From: Methylobacteriaceae bacterium
GTDB taxonomy: Bacteria; Pseudomonadota; Alphaproteobacteria; Rhizobiales; Beijerinckiaceae
Direction of reading: 5' to 3'
Assembly: GCA_020638135.1 (NCBI GenBank)
Contig: JACKJE010000018.1
Location: 1-61,671, forward strand
Length of the DNA: 61,671 nt
Shown: piece by piece, positions 8,833 through 19,730 of the stretch
How positions within the stretch are numbered: the first letter of the stretch is position 1
How the letters are laid out: each line of letters begins with the position of its first letter
Notes under the pieces: generated by a model
The model's database searches: none
The model's input: the letters and a program-made list of their open reading frames with translations, nothing else
What the model was told of the DNA's origin: nothing
Made by a program: the position numbers and the translations under genes

Positions 8833-9669
8833 TCAGCGCTTGCGGAAGACGAACAGGTCCTGATGGCCGTCGAGGGCCATCGGATGGTGCGCAATGAATT
8901 CCAGTTCCGGCGCGGCCTCGCTCACGAGCGCCTGCATCGCATCGCGGCGAAACCAGGTCAGGCCGTATTCGTCGTAATAATAGGGATAGCGCTCGTAGTA
9001 ATAGCCCTCAGCGCTCATTCCCTGCAGCACCGCGCCCTTGTCGAGCCAATATTGCTCGTAGCGCTCGGCCGTTTCGGCGGATCCCTGGCCATGGGTCGTG
9101 AACACCGCCACGCCCCCGGATTTCATTGCGCGCGCGACCGCCGCGAGATTGCGGGCCACCAGATCGCGCCGCAGATGCGTATAGACGGACAGGAGGTACA
9201 CGAGATCGAACTTGCCCGGCATGGTTTCAGCCGATGATTCGATCAGGGGAATGGCTGAGGCGCCGAACTCGGACGCCGTGAACCTTGCGCCTTCTTCGAT
9301 CACATCCGTGACGTAGATGCGCGACGGATCGAGACGGTCGCGCAATTCGCGCACGATGCGTCCATAGCCACAACCGACCTCCAGACATGCGTCGATCGAC
9401 GACCAGTCGCGGCCGGCTTCGCCGAGCGAGCGGCCGAGCAGTTCCACGAATTGCCGCGCGCCGCGGCGATAGCCGCCCACGTGTTCGGCATCCGTCGACG
9501 ACAGCATGAAATCATTGTAGTGCGCGCGTCCTCCGAGGCCGGGAACGACGCGCGCGCCGAGACGCGAACCGAGCGCGAAGCGAACCCGACGGCCGAACGC
9601 ATAGACCGGACGCGTGCGCTTGATCGAATCGAGAATGTCTTTCGAGAGAACCTTCGTCGGAATGTTCAT
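8833..9669 (-). CDS. Class I SAM-dependent methyltransferase
   Basis: A 278-residue methyltransferase with SAM motif I as CLEVGCGYGRIVREL near residue 90, followed by a beta-2 acidic region (YVTDVIEEG) and motif IV-like FDLVYLLSVYTHLRRD. The N-terminal 60 residues are variable and basic. The C-terminal part is unusually rich in tyrosine (EGYYYERYPYYYDEYG) before a final mixed domain. The acceptor substrate is not deducible. Start ATG 9669 was chosen over 9684 (only five residues longer). It converges on pyruvate kinase with 6 bases between stops, so no room exists for a separate terminator pair. Confidence 0.8.
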   Translation of the reverse strand: MNIPTKVLSKDILDSIKRTRPVYAFGRRVRFALGSRLGARVVPGLGGRAHYNDFMLSSTDAEHVGGYRRGARQFVELLGRSLGEAGRDWSSIDACLEVGCGYGRIVRELRDRLDPSRIYVTDVIEEGARFTASEFGASAIPLIESSAETMPGKFDLVYLLSVYTHLRRDLVARNLAAVARAMKSGGVAVFTTHGQGSAETAERYEQYWLDKGAVLQGMSAEGYYYERYPYYYDEYGLTWFRRDAMQALVSEAAPELEFIAHHPMALDGHQDLFVFRKR

Positions 9670-9830
9670 GGCGTGGCCTTCCATCGGTTGATGGCACTGT
9701 CGCGGCGCCCCGCGCCATTCTCAACAAATGCCCGGGATTAAGCCTAATGGCGTGGGCAGGCTCGCGCGGCCGCGCGGTCTGCGGGCGCGCGGTCTATCGC
9801 TTCGGGCGGGCCTCGCTTAGGCTCGGGGCC

Positions 9831-10784
9831 ATGACCACGCCGCTCGACCCCGCCATTGCCGAAATCATCCCGCTTCTGCCGCTGCGCGATCCCGACACGA
9901 TGACGCCGCAGAGCGCGCGCGACTCGCTCGTCGCAATGGCCCGCGCGCGCCCGCCGCTGCAAACCGCCGCCCAGGCGCGCGCGATCAGCGTGACGGGCGC
10001 GGAAGGCCAGATTCCGGCGCGCGTCTATCGCGTCAGCGAGGTCAGGTCCGCGACCATCGTCTTCTATCATGGCGGCGGATGGGTCGCCGGCGATCTCGAG
10101 ACACATGAACGCCAGGCGCAATTGCTGGCGATGGAAACAGGCGCCGTTGTCGTCTCCGTCGACTATCGCCGACCGCCGGAAGCGCCCTTCCCCGCCGCCT
10201 TCGAGGATTGCTTTGCCGCCTTGCGCGACATTGTCGCGCGTATCGACGAATTCGGCGGCGACCCCGATCGCATCGGCGTCGGCGGCGACAGCGCCGGCGG
10301 CAATCTCTCGGCTGTCTGCGCGCTCGCCGCGCGCGACGCGGGCATCCGCCTGGCGGGACAAATGCTGTGCTACCCCGTGACCGACGTCGCGGGCCGCTAC
10401 GCCGATCCGCAGGAGAATGCACGCTATCCCTCGCGCCACGAAAACGCCGAGGGCTATTTCCTGTCGAAGGCTGCGATGGTCTGGTTCGCGGACCATTACC
10501 TCGGCGATGCGCGCGGCGACGACTGGCGCGTCTCCCCCTTGCGCGCGCGCTCGCTCGCGGGCGTTGCGCCAGCCGTCGTCTGCACGGCCTGGTTCGATCC
10601 GCTGCGCGACGAGGGCGAGGCCTATGGCGATGCGCTCGAAGCCGCCGGCGTCGCGACGAAGCGACACCGCGGCCACGGACTGATCCACGGCTATTTCGGC
10701 ATGGGCGAGGCATCGGAGGCCGCGCGCGCCGAGGCGCAACGCGCGCGCGCCGATTTCAAGGCGATGCTCGATCTCGGCGCATAG
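9831..10784 (+). CDS. Alpha/beta hydrolase, hormone-sensitive-lipase type esterase
   Basis: A 317-residue esterase of the HSL family. The oxyanion-hole motif HGGGW lies near residue 81, and the nucleophile elbow GGDSAGGN near residue 150. The acid (DPLRDEGEAY) and histidine (HGLIHGYFGM) complete the triad in the last third. It is probably cytoplasmic since no leader is visible. Start ATG 9831 begins at the recognisable MTTPLDPAIAE; upstream sequence in frame is low-complexity Arg/Gly coding noise. It converges on the operon encoded leftward from 17668. Confidence 0.86.
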   Translation: MTTPLDPAIAEIIPLLPLRDPDTMTPQSARDSLVAMARARPPLQTAAQARAISVTGAEGQIPARVYRVSEVRSATIVFYHGGGWVAGDLETHERQAQLLAMETGAVVVSVDYRRPPEAPFPAAFEDCFAALRDIVARIDEFGGDPDRIGVGGDSAGGNLSAVCALAARDAGIRLAGQMLCYPVTDVAGRYADPQENARYPSRHENAEGYFLSKAAMVWFADHYLGDARGDDWRVSPLRARSLAGVAPAVVCTAWFDPLRDEGEAYGDALEAAGVATKRHRGHGLIHGYFGMGEASEAARAEAQRARADFKAMLDLGA

Positions 10785-10799
10785 CGAAACTGCCGCGCG

Positions 10800-12893
10800 C
10801 TACGCCCGTCGCCGCCCCTCCGCGAGCCACGCAGCGACAAAGGCCGCCAGCAGCACGGCCAGCCCCGACAAGCCCAGCGCCAGCGGCGACACGCCGACGC
10901 CACGCACCACATGCGAATCCGTGCGACGCACGCCGATCCAGTCGGCGCCGCCCGCCATCGACCCCGGGCCGACCGAGGCGACGCGCGGCAGCGTCAGCGC
11001 GCCCGATACGTCGCGGCCCTCGTTCGCGGCGATGCGCCGAATCGTGCCGCCGCTCGCCAGCGCGATCTCGCGCAGCCGATCCTGCGAGGAGATCACGTCC
11101 TGGAATTCGCGCGGATTGGCGGGCCCGACATTGACCAGCGCGGTCAGGTCGCCTTCCGTCAACTTGTAGAGGCCGAGTTCGCGGGCCGCGTATGTACCGC
11201 GCGCAAGGCCAGGCTCGGTCGGCGCGAGCGTCACCTGATCGGTCGCGCCCGACGGCGCGACGATCGTCACGGGCTCGATGCGATCCTTCAGCGTCTGGCG
11301 TTCGATCCGCAATTGCTTGCCATGCGCGCTTGCGCGAAGGATTTCCTCTTCGAGATCGGGCTCCTTCATCAGCCAGTGCGCGAGCCGGCGCAGGATTTCG
11401 AGATAGGGCCCGCCGCCTTCGTAGCCGCGCGCCCACAGCCACATCTGGTCGGTCAGCAGTTCGGCGACGCGGCCCTTGCCCTCGCGCGACAGCACGAGCA
11501 GCGGCCGGTCGCTCGCGCCCGTCAGCACGCTCTGCCCGCGCGTCGCCGTGACGTTCACCTGCCGGAACCAGTCGCTCCAGCGCGGCGGGTCGGCCTCGGC
11601 GCCCGGCAGGCCGCGCGTCACCGGATGCTTCTTGCCCGCCTCGGATACGCGCGCGCGAAAAGCGCGCTCGACGAGATCGCCGGTCGGCCGCGCCGGCGCG
11701 ATGCGCCCGAGCGGCGAGAAGAATATGCCTTCGGCGGTGGCGAAATCCGGCCCCGCCGCGAGCAGCATTGCGCCGCCTTCGTTCACATAGCGCACCATAT
11801 TGTCGAGATAGATCGACGGCAGGACGCTCTGGTTCGAATAGCGATCGAAGATGATGAGGTCGAATTCCTTGATCTTGCGACCGAACAGGTCGGCGGTCGG
11901 GAATGCGATCAGGGAAAGTTCGTTGATCGGCGTGCCGTCCTGCTTTTCCGGCGGGCGCAGGATGGTGAAATGCACGAGTTCGACATTGGCGTCCGAGCGC
12001 AGGAGGTTGCGCCACATGCGCTCGCCATTGTGCGGCTGCCCCGAGACCAGCAGCACCTTCAGCTTGTCGCGCACGCCGTCGACCGTGACGACTGCCTTGT
12101 TGTTGATCGCGGTGAGCTCGCCGGGAACCGTATCCACTTCGAGTTCGACGACATTGGGTCCGCCATGCTCGATCACGACCGGGATCTGCAATGTTTCGTC
12201 GGGAAGGCCGCGCACGCGCGCGACCTCCGCGCCGTCGCGCCGCACGCGCAGCAGGACCGGCGCACGCCCGCCCGGGTCGACCACGCGCGCTTCCAGCGTC
12301 AGCGTCTTGCCGACAATGCCGAAGCGCGGCGCCTCAACGAGTTCGATGCGCCGGTCGCGCTCGCCTTCATGGCCCGTCGTCAGCACATGCAACGGCGCCT
12401 TGAAGCCGAGCTTCTGCACAGTCTCGGGGGCGTCGTGCACCACGCCGTCCGTCACCATCACGACCGCGCCGAGACGTTCCGTCGGCACATCGGCGAGGCC
12501 GGCGTTCAGCGCAGAAAACAGCTTCGTACCATCGGCCTCGGCTTCGCTGCGTCCGCTCTCGATCACGCGCAAGTCGACATTGCCGAGCGCGCCGAAACGC
12601 TTTTCCAGTTCCGCGCGCGCCGCGGCGATCTGCTTCGGCCGTTCGGCGATCGACTGGCTGCCGCTCGTATCCAGAACCAGCGCCACCGTGTCCTTCAGCG
12701 GCTCGCGATCCTCGCGCACGAAGGAGGGATCGCCGAGCGCGAGCAGCATCAGCGCCAGCCCGAGCGCGCGCAGCCATGCGCCGGGCCTGCGCGCATAGAG
12801 CGCCAGCGCGACGACCAGCGCGCCGCAGAGAGCGAGCGCGATCATCAGCCATGGCGCGACGAGCGGGGTGAAGGCGAGGGAATAGGCGTTCAT
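10800..12893 (-). CDS. Membrane-anchored VWA/glutamine-amidotransferase-like protein of MoxR operon
   Basis: A 697-residue protein, last gene of the MoxR operon. Two hydrophobic segments open it (about residues 13-32 and 40-58), then a von Willebrand A-like domain with the MIDAS start LVLDTSGSQS near residue 93 and VVMVTDGVVHDA near 145. A class I amidotransferase-like fold follows (KVLLVSGQPHNGERMW near 285, DLIIFDRYSNQ), without an obvious catalytic cysteine. A final hydrophobic helix precedes a basic tail at about 670-690. The protein probably sits in the inner membrane with the large domains in the periplasm. Its start is 4 bases from the DUF4159 gene stop. Confidence 0.82.
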   Translation of the reverse strand: MNAYSLAFTPLVAPWLMIALALCGALVVALALYARRPGAWLRALGLALMLLALGDPSFVREDREPLKDTVALVLDTSGSQSIAERPKQIAAARAELEKRFGALGNVDLRVIESGRSEAEADGTKLFSALNAGLADVPTERLGAVVMVTDGVVHDAPETVQKLGFKAPLHVLTTGHEGERDRRIELVEAPRFGIVGKTLTLEARVVDPGGRAPVLLRVRRDGAEVARVRGLPDETLQIPVVIEHGGPNVVELEVDTVPGELTAINNKAVVTVDGVRDKLKVLLVSGQPHNGERMWRNLLRSDANVELVHFTILRPPEKQDGTPINELSLIAFPTADLFGRKIKEFDLIIFDRYSNQSVLPSIYLDNMVRYVNEGGAMLLAAGPDFATAEGIFFSPLGRIAPARPTGDLVERAFRARVSEAGKKHPVTRGLPGAEADPPRWSDWFRQVNVTATRGQSVLTGASDRPLLVLSREGKGRVAELLTDQMWLWARGYEGGGPYLEILRRLAHWLMKEPDLEEEILRASAHGKQLRIERQTLKDRIEPVTIVAPSGATDQVTLAPTEPGLARGTYAARELGLYKLTEGDLTALVNVGPANPREFQDVISSQDRLREIALASGGTIRRIAANEGRDVSGALTLPRVASVGPGSMAGGADWIGVRRTDSHVVRGVGVSPLALGLSGLAVLLAAFVAAWLAEGRRRA

Positions 12894-12897
12894 GCGC

Positions 12898-15735
12898 TCA
12901 ATGCCCCAGCCGGTTCAGGAGGTCGCGCACATGCACCTGGTCGGCCTTGTAATTGCCGGTCAGCGTGTACATCAGGAGATTGACGCCGCCGCGCAGCGCC
13001 ATTTCGCGCTGGCGCTGTCCGCCCGGCGTCAGCGGATAGAGCGGCTCGCCGTAGCGGTCGCCCGCCCAGCCCGCCGCAAGATCGTTCGACACGATCACGA
13101 TCGGCGACACGCTGTCGCCCGAGCGCGCCGGCCGCGCCTCGCCATTGGCGGGCTCGGGCGGCAACGCCTCGATCCATGTCTGGCCGTTGGCCGTGCGCCC
13201 GACGAAATGGTCGATCAGATAGAAGGTCTTGGTGATGACGTGATCGCGCGGCGTCGGCTCGAGTTCGGGGACATCGACGCCTTCGAGCAGCTTGCGCAGC
13301 CATTCGCCCTCGGGCGTCGTCGCGCCGGCGCGCGCGGTCAGCGCGTCGCGCGTATCGAACACGACCGTGCCGCCCTGCTTCATATAAGCGGCGATCTTCT
13401 GTCGCGCGAGCGCGGAGGGTTGCGGCTGCGCGGCGACGACCGGCCAGTAGATCAGCGGATAGAACGCGAGTTCGTCGCGCGCGGGATCGACGCCGACCGG
13501 CTCGCCCGGCGTCAGCGCCGTGCGCTGCGCCAGCGTCTGCGTCAGCGACACGAGGCCCGCGCGGCTCGTCTCGTCGACGCGCGCATCGCCGGTGACGACA
13601 TAGGCGAGCCGCGTTGAAAGCGCCGCGTCCATGTCGCGCTTCGTCGGCGGCTTCGTCGACGGCTTGGCCTGCGGGTTCTGCTGCGCCTGCGCGACAACGA
13701 CGAAGCGCGGCGCGTCCTCGAACATCGCCGGCGCCATCACGGCGAACGCCAGGATCGCGGCGCTCGCCTTGCGCGCGGCAAATCGCGGCAGGCCGCCAGA
13801 CAGCCAGAGCGAAGCGAGCGCATCGACGACGAGCAGCAGGAAGGCCGCCGCCATCAAGGGCGCGCGCAGGTCGATTGCGCGCGCATTGTCGATCTCGAGG
13901 CGGCGCGCGGATATGCCCGCGAGATCGACGGCGGCGAGTTTCGCTTCCGGTTCGAGCGCATTGACCGCGACGGCGGAATCGGCGGGACCGTAAAACCCCG
14001 GCGGATGGTCGAGGCTCGCGGGCCCCTGGAAATCGGCGGAGATCGCGCGCGCGGTGGCCGGCGGCGCGATGAAGCCGCCGAACCCGTCGAGCATGCGCTG
14101 CGGCGCGAGCGTCTCGATCTTGCGCGGCTCGCCGCTTGCAGCGACATCCTGCTCCTCGGGCGCGATCGCCGCCGACGAGCCCGCGAGCGTCGTCAGCTTG
14201 CGCAGCATGTCGGGAAACAGGCCCGAGATCGGCAGGTTCGACCAGGTCGTGTCGGCGGTGATGTGGAACAGGACGAGCAATCCCTTGCCCCGCTTTTCGG
14301 CGGTGACGAGCGGCGTCTGGTCGGCGAGTTGCGCCCAGGTGCGCGCCGCAAGGCCGGGCTCGGGCTCGGCCAGGACCTGGCGCGAGATCGTCACGTCGTC
14401 GGGAATGCGCAGGCCGTAGAACGGGCTCTTTTCGTCGAAGGCGGCGAGCTTCTTCGGCTTCTCCCACGACAGGGCGCCGCCGAGCACGCGTCCCGTACGC
14501 CGCAGGCGGACCGGCGTCAGATCGTCATGGGCGCCGGCGAGCCGCGTGCCGGCGAAGCGCACGAGCGCCCCGCCATTCTCGATGAATTTCTGCAATTTGT
14601 CGTGCGTCTCGCCGGGCGGAATCGCCATGTCGGAGACGACGAGCATGTCGACGCCGTCGGCGAGCAGCGCGCCAATCGGATCGGTCGCGCCGGGCCGCGT
14701 CCGCCGCAGGTCAGCGTAAGGCGCAAGCGCGCGCGAAACGTAATAGTTCGGCGCGAGCAGGGGCTGCGCGACATCCGCGCTGGCGCCGCTGACGATGCCG
14801 ACGCGGCGACGCTTCCAGCGATCGTCGAGCAGCGCGACCGCGCCGGCCGAACGCTCGCCGCGAATGTCGAGCCGCGCGACCTCGTTGCGCAATTCGACCG
14901 GCAGATCGATCTTCGCCTCCGTCTCGTCGCTGGCGCCGAAGGCGAACGGCGCCTCGGCGAGCGTGAGGCCCTTGAGATCGAGCGCGCGCACGATCCCGTC
15001 CGGCGCGGCGCCGGCGCGGACGACGCGCACGATCAACCCCTGCGCCTCATTGCGCGGTCCCGCGAGCCCGCGCGGACGATGCGCGTCGGTTGCGATTTCC
15101 AGCGACGACCCGAACAGGGCCGCCAGCCTTTCGGCAAAGGCGCGCGCCCCGCCCTGCTCCAGCCCATCGGCGAGCCAGAGAACGCGCGGATCCTTGTTGC
15201 GCGCGGCGAAGGCCTCGATCGCCTGAAGCGCGGCGGCGCGCGGCGGCTCGATCGGCTGCGGCTGCTTGGCCCGCAGCACATCGATCGCGCGCGCGGAATC
15301 GGTCGGCGTGATTTCGCGCGCGCCCTCGGAGACGGCGAGAACCGCGACCGGCGCGCCGCGGCGGCCCGCCGATTCCGCCGCGCTGATCGCAAAGGCCGCA
15401 CGGCTCTCCCATGTCGGCGCCGCCGCCCAGCCGTCATCGAGCACGATCAGCAGCGGCCCGGCGCCGCCGCTCGAGGCGGCCGGCGGATTCCAGATCGGGC
15501 CGGCGAAGGCCAGGCACACGATGGCGGCCACAGCCAGCCGCAACGCGAGCAGCCACCAAGGCGTGCGCGCCGGCGTCTCGTCTTTCCGCTCGCTGTCGAG
15601 AATGATCTTCAGCGGCGGAAACGGCAGCCGTTTCGGTCGCGGCGGCGTCACGCGGATCAGCAGCCAGATCACCGGCAGGCTCAAGAGCCCGAGCAGCGCC
15701 AGCGGCGCGGCGAAGGCGAGCGGAAGCCCCATCAT
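12898..15735 (-). CDS. DUF4159 domain protein with BatA N-terminal domain
   Basis: A 945-residue membrane protein. The N-terminus is a BatA-type region with a helix at about 4-22 and the PFPPLKII motif before a second helix. Then come a VWA-like domain (LLIVLDDGWAAAP near 95), an amidotransferase-like segment (DMLVVSDMAIPPGETHD near 390), a transmembrane helix near 650 and the C-terminal DUF4159 domain (RLAYVVTGD to the end). The start overlaps the DUF58 stop as ATGA at 15732-15735, indicating translational coupling. A much longer open frame reaches 16389, but its extra part is only the DUF58 gene read in another frame. Confidence 0.86.
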   Translation of the reverse strand: MMGLPLAFAAPLALLGLLSLPVIWLLIRVTPPRPKRLPFPPLKIILDSERKDETPARTPWWLLALRLAVAAIVCLAFAGPIWNPPAASSGGAGPLLIVLDDGWAAAPTWESRAAFAISAAESAGRRGAPVAVLAVSEGAREITPTDSARAIDVLRAKQPQPIEPPRAAALQAIEAFAARNKDPRVLWLADGLEQGGARAFAERLAALFGSSLEIATDAHRPRGLAGPRNEAQGLIVRVVRAGAAPDGIVRALDLKGLTLAEAPFAFGASDETEAKIDLPVELRNEVARLDIRGERSAGAVALLDDRWKRRRVGIVSGASADVAQPLLAPNYYVSRALAPYADLRRTRPGATDPIGALLADGVDMLVVSDMAIPPGETHDKLQKFIENGGALVRFAGTRLAGAHDDLTPVRLRRTGRVLGGALSWEKPKKLAAFDEKSPFYGLRIPDDVTISRQVLAEPEPGLAARTWAQLADQTPLVTAEKRGKGLLVLFHITADTTWSNLPISGLFPDMLRKLTTLAGSSAAIAPEEQDVAASGEPRKIETLAPQRMLDGFGGFIAPPATARAISADFQGPASLDHPPGFYGPADSAVAVNALEPEAKLAAVDLAGISARRLEIDNARAIDLRAPLMAAAFLLLVVDALASLWLSGGLPRFAARKASAAILAFAVMAPAMFEDAPRFVVVAQAQQNPQAKPSTKPPTKRDMDAALSTRLAYVVTGDARVDETSRAGLVSLTQTLAQRTALTPGEPVGVDPARDELAFYPLIYWPVVAAQPQPSALARQKIAAYMKQGGTVVFDTRDALTARAGATTPEGEWLRKLLEGVDVPELEPTPRDHVITKTFYLIDHFVGRTANGQTWIEALPPEPANGEARPARSGDSVSPIVIVSNDLAAGWAGDRYGEPLYPLTPGGQRQREMALRGGVNLLMYTLTGNYKADQVHVRDLLNRLGH

Positions 15736-16660
15736 GCGCGGCCTCCCGTCGCGCCGCCTTCCTCGAGGCGCGCGCGCAGCGCGATCAAGGCTTCGGACGC
15801 AGGCCGGTCGGTGCGATGCACGAGAACCGAGATGCCGTGCGCGCGAGCCACGTCGAAGATATCGGCGCGATGGCGCGCGAGCCGTTGCTCGTAGTCCGCG
15901 CGCCAGCTTTCCGCGCGGCCGAGACGCAAAGTGGCGGGCGAGTCGGAATCGACGAGTTCGACATGGCCCGCGAAGGGGAATGTCTCCTCGACGGGATCGG
16001 CGATCATGACCATGTGCCCGCTGGCGCCGCGCGCGGCAATCGTCGACAGTCGCTCGGCGAACAGTTTCGGCTCGATCAGGAAATCGCCGATCAGGATCGC
16101 GCGGTTGCGCGGGCCGAGCGCCACGGCCGGCGGCAGTTCGGCGCGCTCGACGTCGCGGGAGGCTTCGACCGCCAGCACTTCGCCGAGACGATCGACGATG
16201 TCGCGCGCAGCGAGGGCGCGCGACAGGCCGAGCAGACCCACGCGCTCGCCGCCGCGCACCAGCAGATCGGCCGCCGCAAGCCCGAGCGCCAGCGCGCGAT
16301 CTACCTTCGGCTCGCGCGCGAGGTCGGAGACGAAGCCCATGGAGGGCGACAGATCCATCCACAGCCACAAAGTGTGCGCCGCTTCCCATTCGCGCTCGCG
16401 CACGAACAGGCCATCGCCGCGCGCCGAGCGCCGCCAGTCGATCGTCTGCGCCGCCTCGCCCGACGTGAAATGACGGAACTGCCAGAAGGTTTCGCCGACG
16501 CCGGCGCGCCGGCGCCCGTGCACGCCATGCATCAGCGAGGCCGCCAGATCCTTGGCCGCCACCAGCGCCGCCGGCAGGCGCCGCGCCAGATCGAGCGCGA
16601 CCTGCCGGCAGGCCGGCGCATGCGCGCTGTCGCTCGTCTCGATCAGGCGCGCATCGACCA

Positions 16661-16661
<1 letters not shown>
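15732..16661 (-). CDS. DUF58 domain protein
   Basis: A 309-residue DUF58 protein, the usual partner of MoxR AAA+ ATPases. The diagnostic block WRRSARGDGLFVREREWEAA lies near residue 75-95, followed by a VWA-like MIDAS start WMDLSPSMGF. The C-terminal half has the alternating strand/helix pattern of a VWA fold (RAILIGDFL, GHMVMIADP). The ATG overlaps the moxR stop by one base, and its own stop overlaps the DUF4159 start. In characterised operons MoxR/DUF58 pairs act as chaperone modules for cofactor loading or complex assembly; the client here is unknown. Confidence 0.9.
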
Positions 16662-17668
<1,007 letters not shown>

Positions 17669-17767
17669 GGAACCTCGCGAATTCGACCAGAACCGGGTGA
17701 CTTCCGATTCTGGACCTGAGCGCTAGATTATGGGGTAGGCAAGGTGGCGGCCAATAGGCGCGGGATT

Positions 17768-18385
17768 ATGGCGGAAGAAGAACGTAAATCGGCGACGACC
17801 GGCGGCGGGCTGGAGGGTCTCGCCGCTGCGGCGCGCTCGGCGGGCGGGGAGCGGAAAAGGCTCCCCCCCGTCCACCTCTGGAACCCCGACTTCTGCGGCG
17901 ACATCGACATGCGCATCGCCGCCGACGGCACGTGGTTCTACATGGGCACGCCGATCGGCCGGCCGGCTTTGGTGCAGCTGTTCTCCACAATCCTGCGCAA
18001 GGACCCCGAGCGCTACGTGCTGGTGACCCCGGTCGAACGCGTCGGCATCAAGGTGGACGACGCGCCGTTTCTGGGCGTGGAATTGCAGCGGACGACCAAC
18101 GAGCGCGGTCAGGTCCTGCGCCTTCGCACCAATGTCGAGGACTGGGTCGAGATCGACGCCGACCACCCCCTGCGCTTCGCGGAAGGCGCGTCCGAGGGCC
18201 TGAAACCCTATGTGCTTGTGCGCGGCAGGCTGGAGGCGCTGGTCAAGCGCGCCCTGCTCTACGATCTCGTCGACTGGGGCGAGGTGCGGGAGGTCGACGG
18301 CGAAGACATGTTCGGCGTGGCGTCTGCGGGCGAGTTCTTTCCAATGGCCAAGGCGGCTGAGGTGGAGGCCTGGGCGGCGCAATGA
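17768..18385 (+). CDS. DUF1285 domain protein
   Basis: A 205-residue protein of the DUF1285 family. The conserved core is present: LWNPDFCGDIDMRI, ADGTWFYMGTPIGRPALVQLFS and ILRKDPERYVLVTPVERVGI. The first 30 residues are Ala/Gly-rich and probably disordered. Start ATG 17768 is preferred to 17744 because the eight extra residues are not conserved, but either is possible. The 3' end overlaps the DUF3574 start as ATGA (18382-18385). The family has no established biochemical role. It opens a rightward gene run leading to the CCA-adding enzyme. Confidence 0.88.
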   Translation: MAEEERKSATTGGGLEGLAAAARSAGGERKRLPPVHLWNPDFCGDIDMRIAADGTWFYMGTPIGRPALVQLFSTILRKDPERYVLVTPVERVGIKVDDAPFLGVELQRTTNERGQVLRLRTNVEDWVEIDADHPLRFAEGASEGLKPYVLVRGRLEALVKRALLYDLVDWGEVREVDGEDMFGVASAGEFFPMAKAAEVEAWAAQ

Positions 18386-18789
18386 GGGCGCGTTCAGCCC
18401 TCGCGGTCTACCTCCTCGCGCTGGTCGCGCCCGCAAGCGCGCAGACCGCATGCCCGGCCTCGCTTCGGCCCTGGACGCGGATCGAGCTCCACGTCGGCCT
18501 CGGCCTGGCGGGCGGTGGCGAGGTCTCCCGGGCGCAGTTCCGCAATTTTCTGGAGACGACAGTCACGCCGCGCTTCCCGGAGGGCTACACGGTCATCGAG
18601 GCGACCGGCCATTACCGCTACAAGTCCGGCAAGGTCGCCGCCGAGCCGGCGCGCGTGCTTGTCATCCTGACGAAAGCGCCGAACGAGGCAGCCCAAAAGG
18701 TCGACGAGATCGTCCGCATCTACAAGACCCGCTTCCGGCAGGAGAGCGTCGGCCGCGCTCAAAGGATCGAGTGCGCGACGTTCGATTGA
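18382..18789 (+). CDS. DUF3574 secreted protein
   Basis: A 135-residue exported protein. Residues 1-20 form a Sec leader ending APASAQ, leaving a mature protein of about 115 residues. The DUF3574 signature appears as IELHVGLGLAGGGEVSRAQF, TPRFPEGYTVIEATGHY and VLVILTK. Two cysteines (C24 and one near the C-terminus) may pair in the periplasm. Translation is probably coupled to the upstream DUF1285 gene through the ATGA overlap. The function is unknown. Confidence 0.82.
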   Translation: MRARSALAVYLLALVAPASAQTACPASLRPWTRIELHVGLGLAGGGEVSRAQFRNFLETTVTPRFPEGYTVIEATGHYRYKSGKVAAEPARVLVILTKAPNEAAQKVDEIVRIYKTRFRQESVGRAQRIECATFD

Positions 18790-18836
18790 GCCGAAGATTT
18801 CGCAAAGCCCCGCCCGACGTTCTATTGTCGCAGCCA

Positions 18837-19486
18837 ATGAGCACCGCTTCGCGCGCTTTCGCGCCGCCCTTTCACATCCCCTTCGTCCGCGAGACGCTCG
18901 CCACGCCTTCCGCTAAGCCCGCGCGCCAGCCGGGCGACGATTACGCCATCGCCGAACAGCGCGAGGAGGAGATCGCCGCCGCGCTGGCCGCCGCCACGCC
19001 CGCCGCCGTGCTGATCGGCCTGATCGAGCGGGAGCACGGGACGACCGTGCTGCTCACCGAGCGCGCCACGCACCTGCGCAGCCATTCCGGCCAGGTCGCC
19101 TTCCCCGGCGGCAAGATCGATCCGGGCGAGGATGCGCTTGCAGCCGCCCTGCGCGAGGCCGAGGAAGAGATCGGCTTGCACAGCAGGCACATCGAGCCTT
19201 TCGCCGCGCTCGATCCCTATCTCTCGGGGAGCGGCTATCGCATCACGCCCGTCGTCGCGGAAATCCATCCGCCCTTCGATCTCGCGATCAACCACGAGGA
19301 AGTCGCCGCCACCTTCGAGGCGCCCTTCTTCGCCTTCGTCATGCGGACCCGGCGAATCACTCAGCGACAGTCGCGCGAATGGAAGGGCGCGATCCGCCAC
19401 TTTATGCAATGCCGTGGCAGAGCCATTATATCTGGGGCGTGACCGCAGGCATCCTGCGGAACATGTACGAGAGGCTCTACACCTGA
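18837..19486 (+). CDS. NUDIX hydrolase, CoA pyrophosphatase type (3' frameshifts)
   Basis: A NUDIX hydrolase of the CoA/short-chain acyl-CoA pyrophosphatase group. The Nudix box runs over GGKIDPGEDALAAALREAEEEIG near residue 93-115 (split GGKIDPGE / REAEEEIG), preceded by HSGQVAFPG. The open frame closes at 19442. The family tail continues in the next frame, reading AMPWQSHYIWGVTAGIL and stopping at 19484-19486 after a one-base deletion at about 19401. Two further compensating shifts at about 19343-19365 hide a DPANH segment. The restored stop TGA overlaps the DUF6111 start ATG by one base. These are the first errors of the 19.3-21.0 kb damaged block. Confidence 0.85.
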
Positions 19487-19730
19487 TGTGGCGCGCTGCT
19501 CGAGCCCACCGCCTTCTTCATCGCGCCCTTCGCGGTCTACGTCGTCATTTCTGCGCGCGGCTGCCATCCGCTCAAGCCCGCGCACTGGCTGGGCGCGGCC
19601 GTCGTCAGCCTGACGATTGCGGGCTCGCCGTCGCCATCGCCGGCATGCTGTGGTCTGGCTTACGCCCAGCGCCCGACTGGCGCGGTGTCCCGCCCATGTC
19701 GAGAACGGCAAGGTCGTGCCGGGCATTTGA
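19486..19730 (+). pseudogene. DUF6111 small membrane protein, frame-disrupted
   Basis: Reading across indels gives a protein of about 82 residues starting MWRA and continuing LLEPTAFFIAPFAVYVV, then HPLKPAHW, VSLTIAG and AIAGMLWSG, ending HVENGKVVPG before the stop at 19728-19730. This matches the two-helix DUF6111 membrane protein that lies between the NUDIX hydrolase and the CCA enzyme in Rhizobiales. Shifts lie near 19498, 19573, 19628 and 19680. The ATG shares its first base with the NUDIX stop, and the stop is directly followed by the cca ATG. The function is not known. The damage is probably consensus error. Confidence 0.62.

Noticed and set aside
10911..12983. A 690-codon plus-strand open frame opposite the VWA-like membrane protein gene
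   Set aside because: The minus-strand gene has leader, helices and operon context; the plus frame has only compositional continuity typical of GC-rich DNA.
14005..15894. A 629-codon plus-strand frame opposite the DUF4159 gene
   Set aside because: No recognisable domain, Arg-rich, and fully covered by a well-supported gene on the other strand.
12898..16389. A 1163-residue fusion of DUF4159 with an extra 218-residue N-terminus
   Set aside because: The extra part is the DUF58 gene read in another frame; the ATG at 15735 overlaps the DUF58 stop and starts a proper membrane segment.
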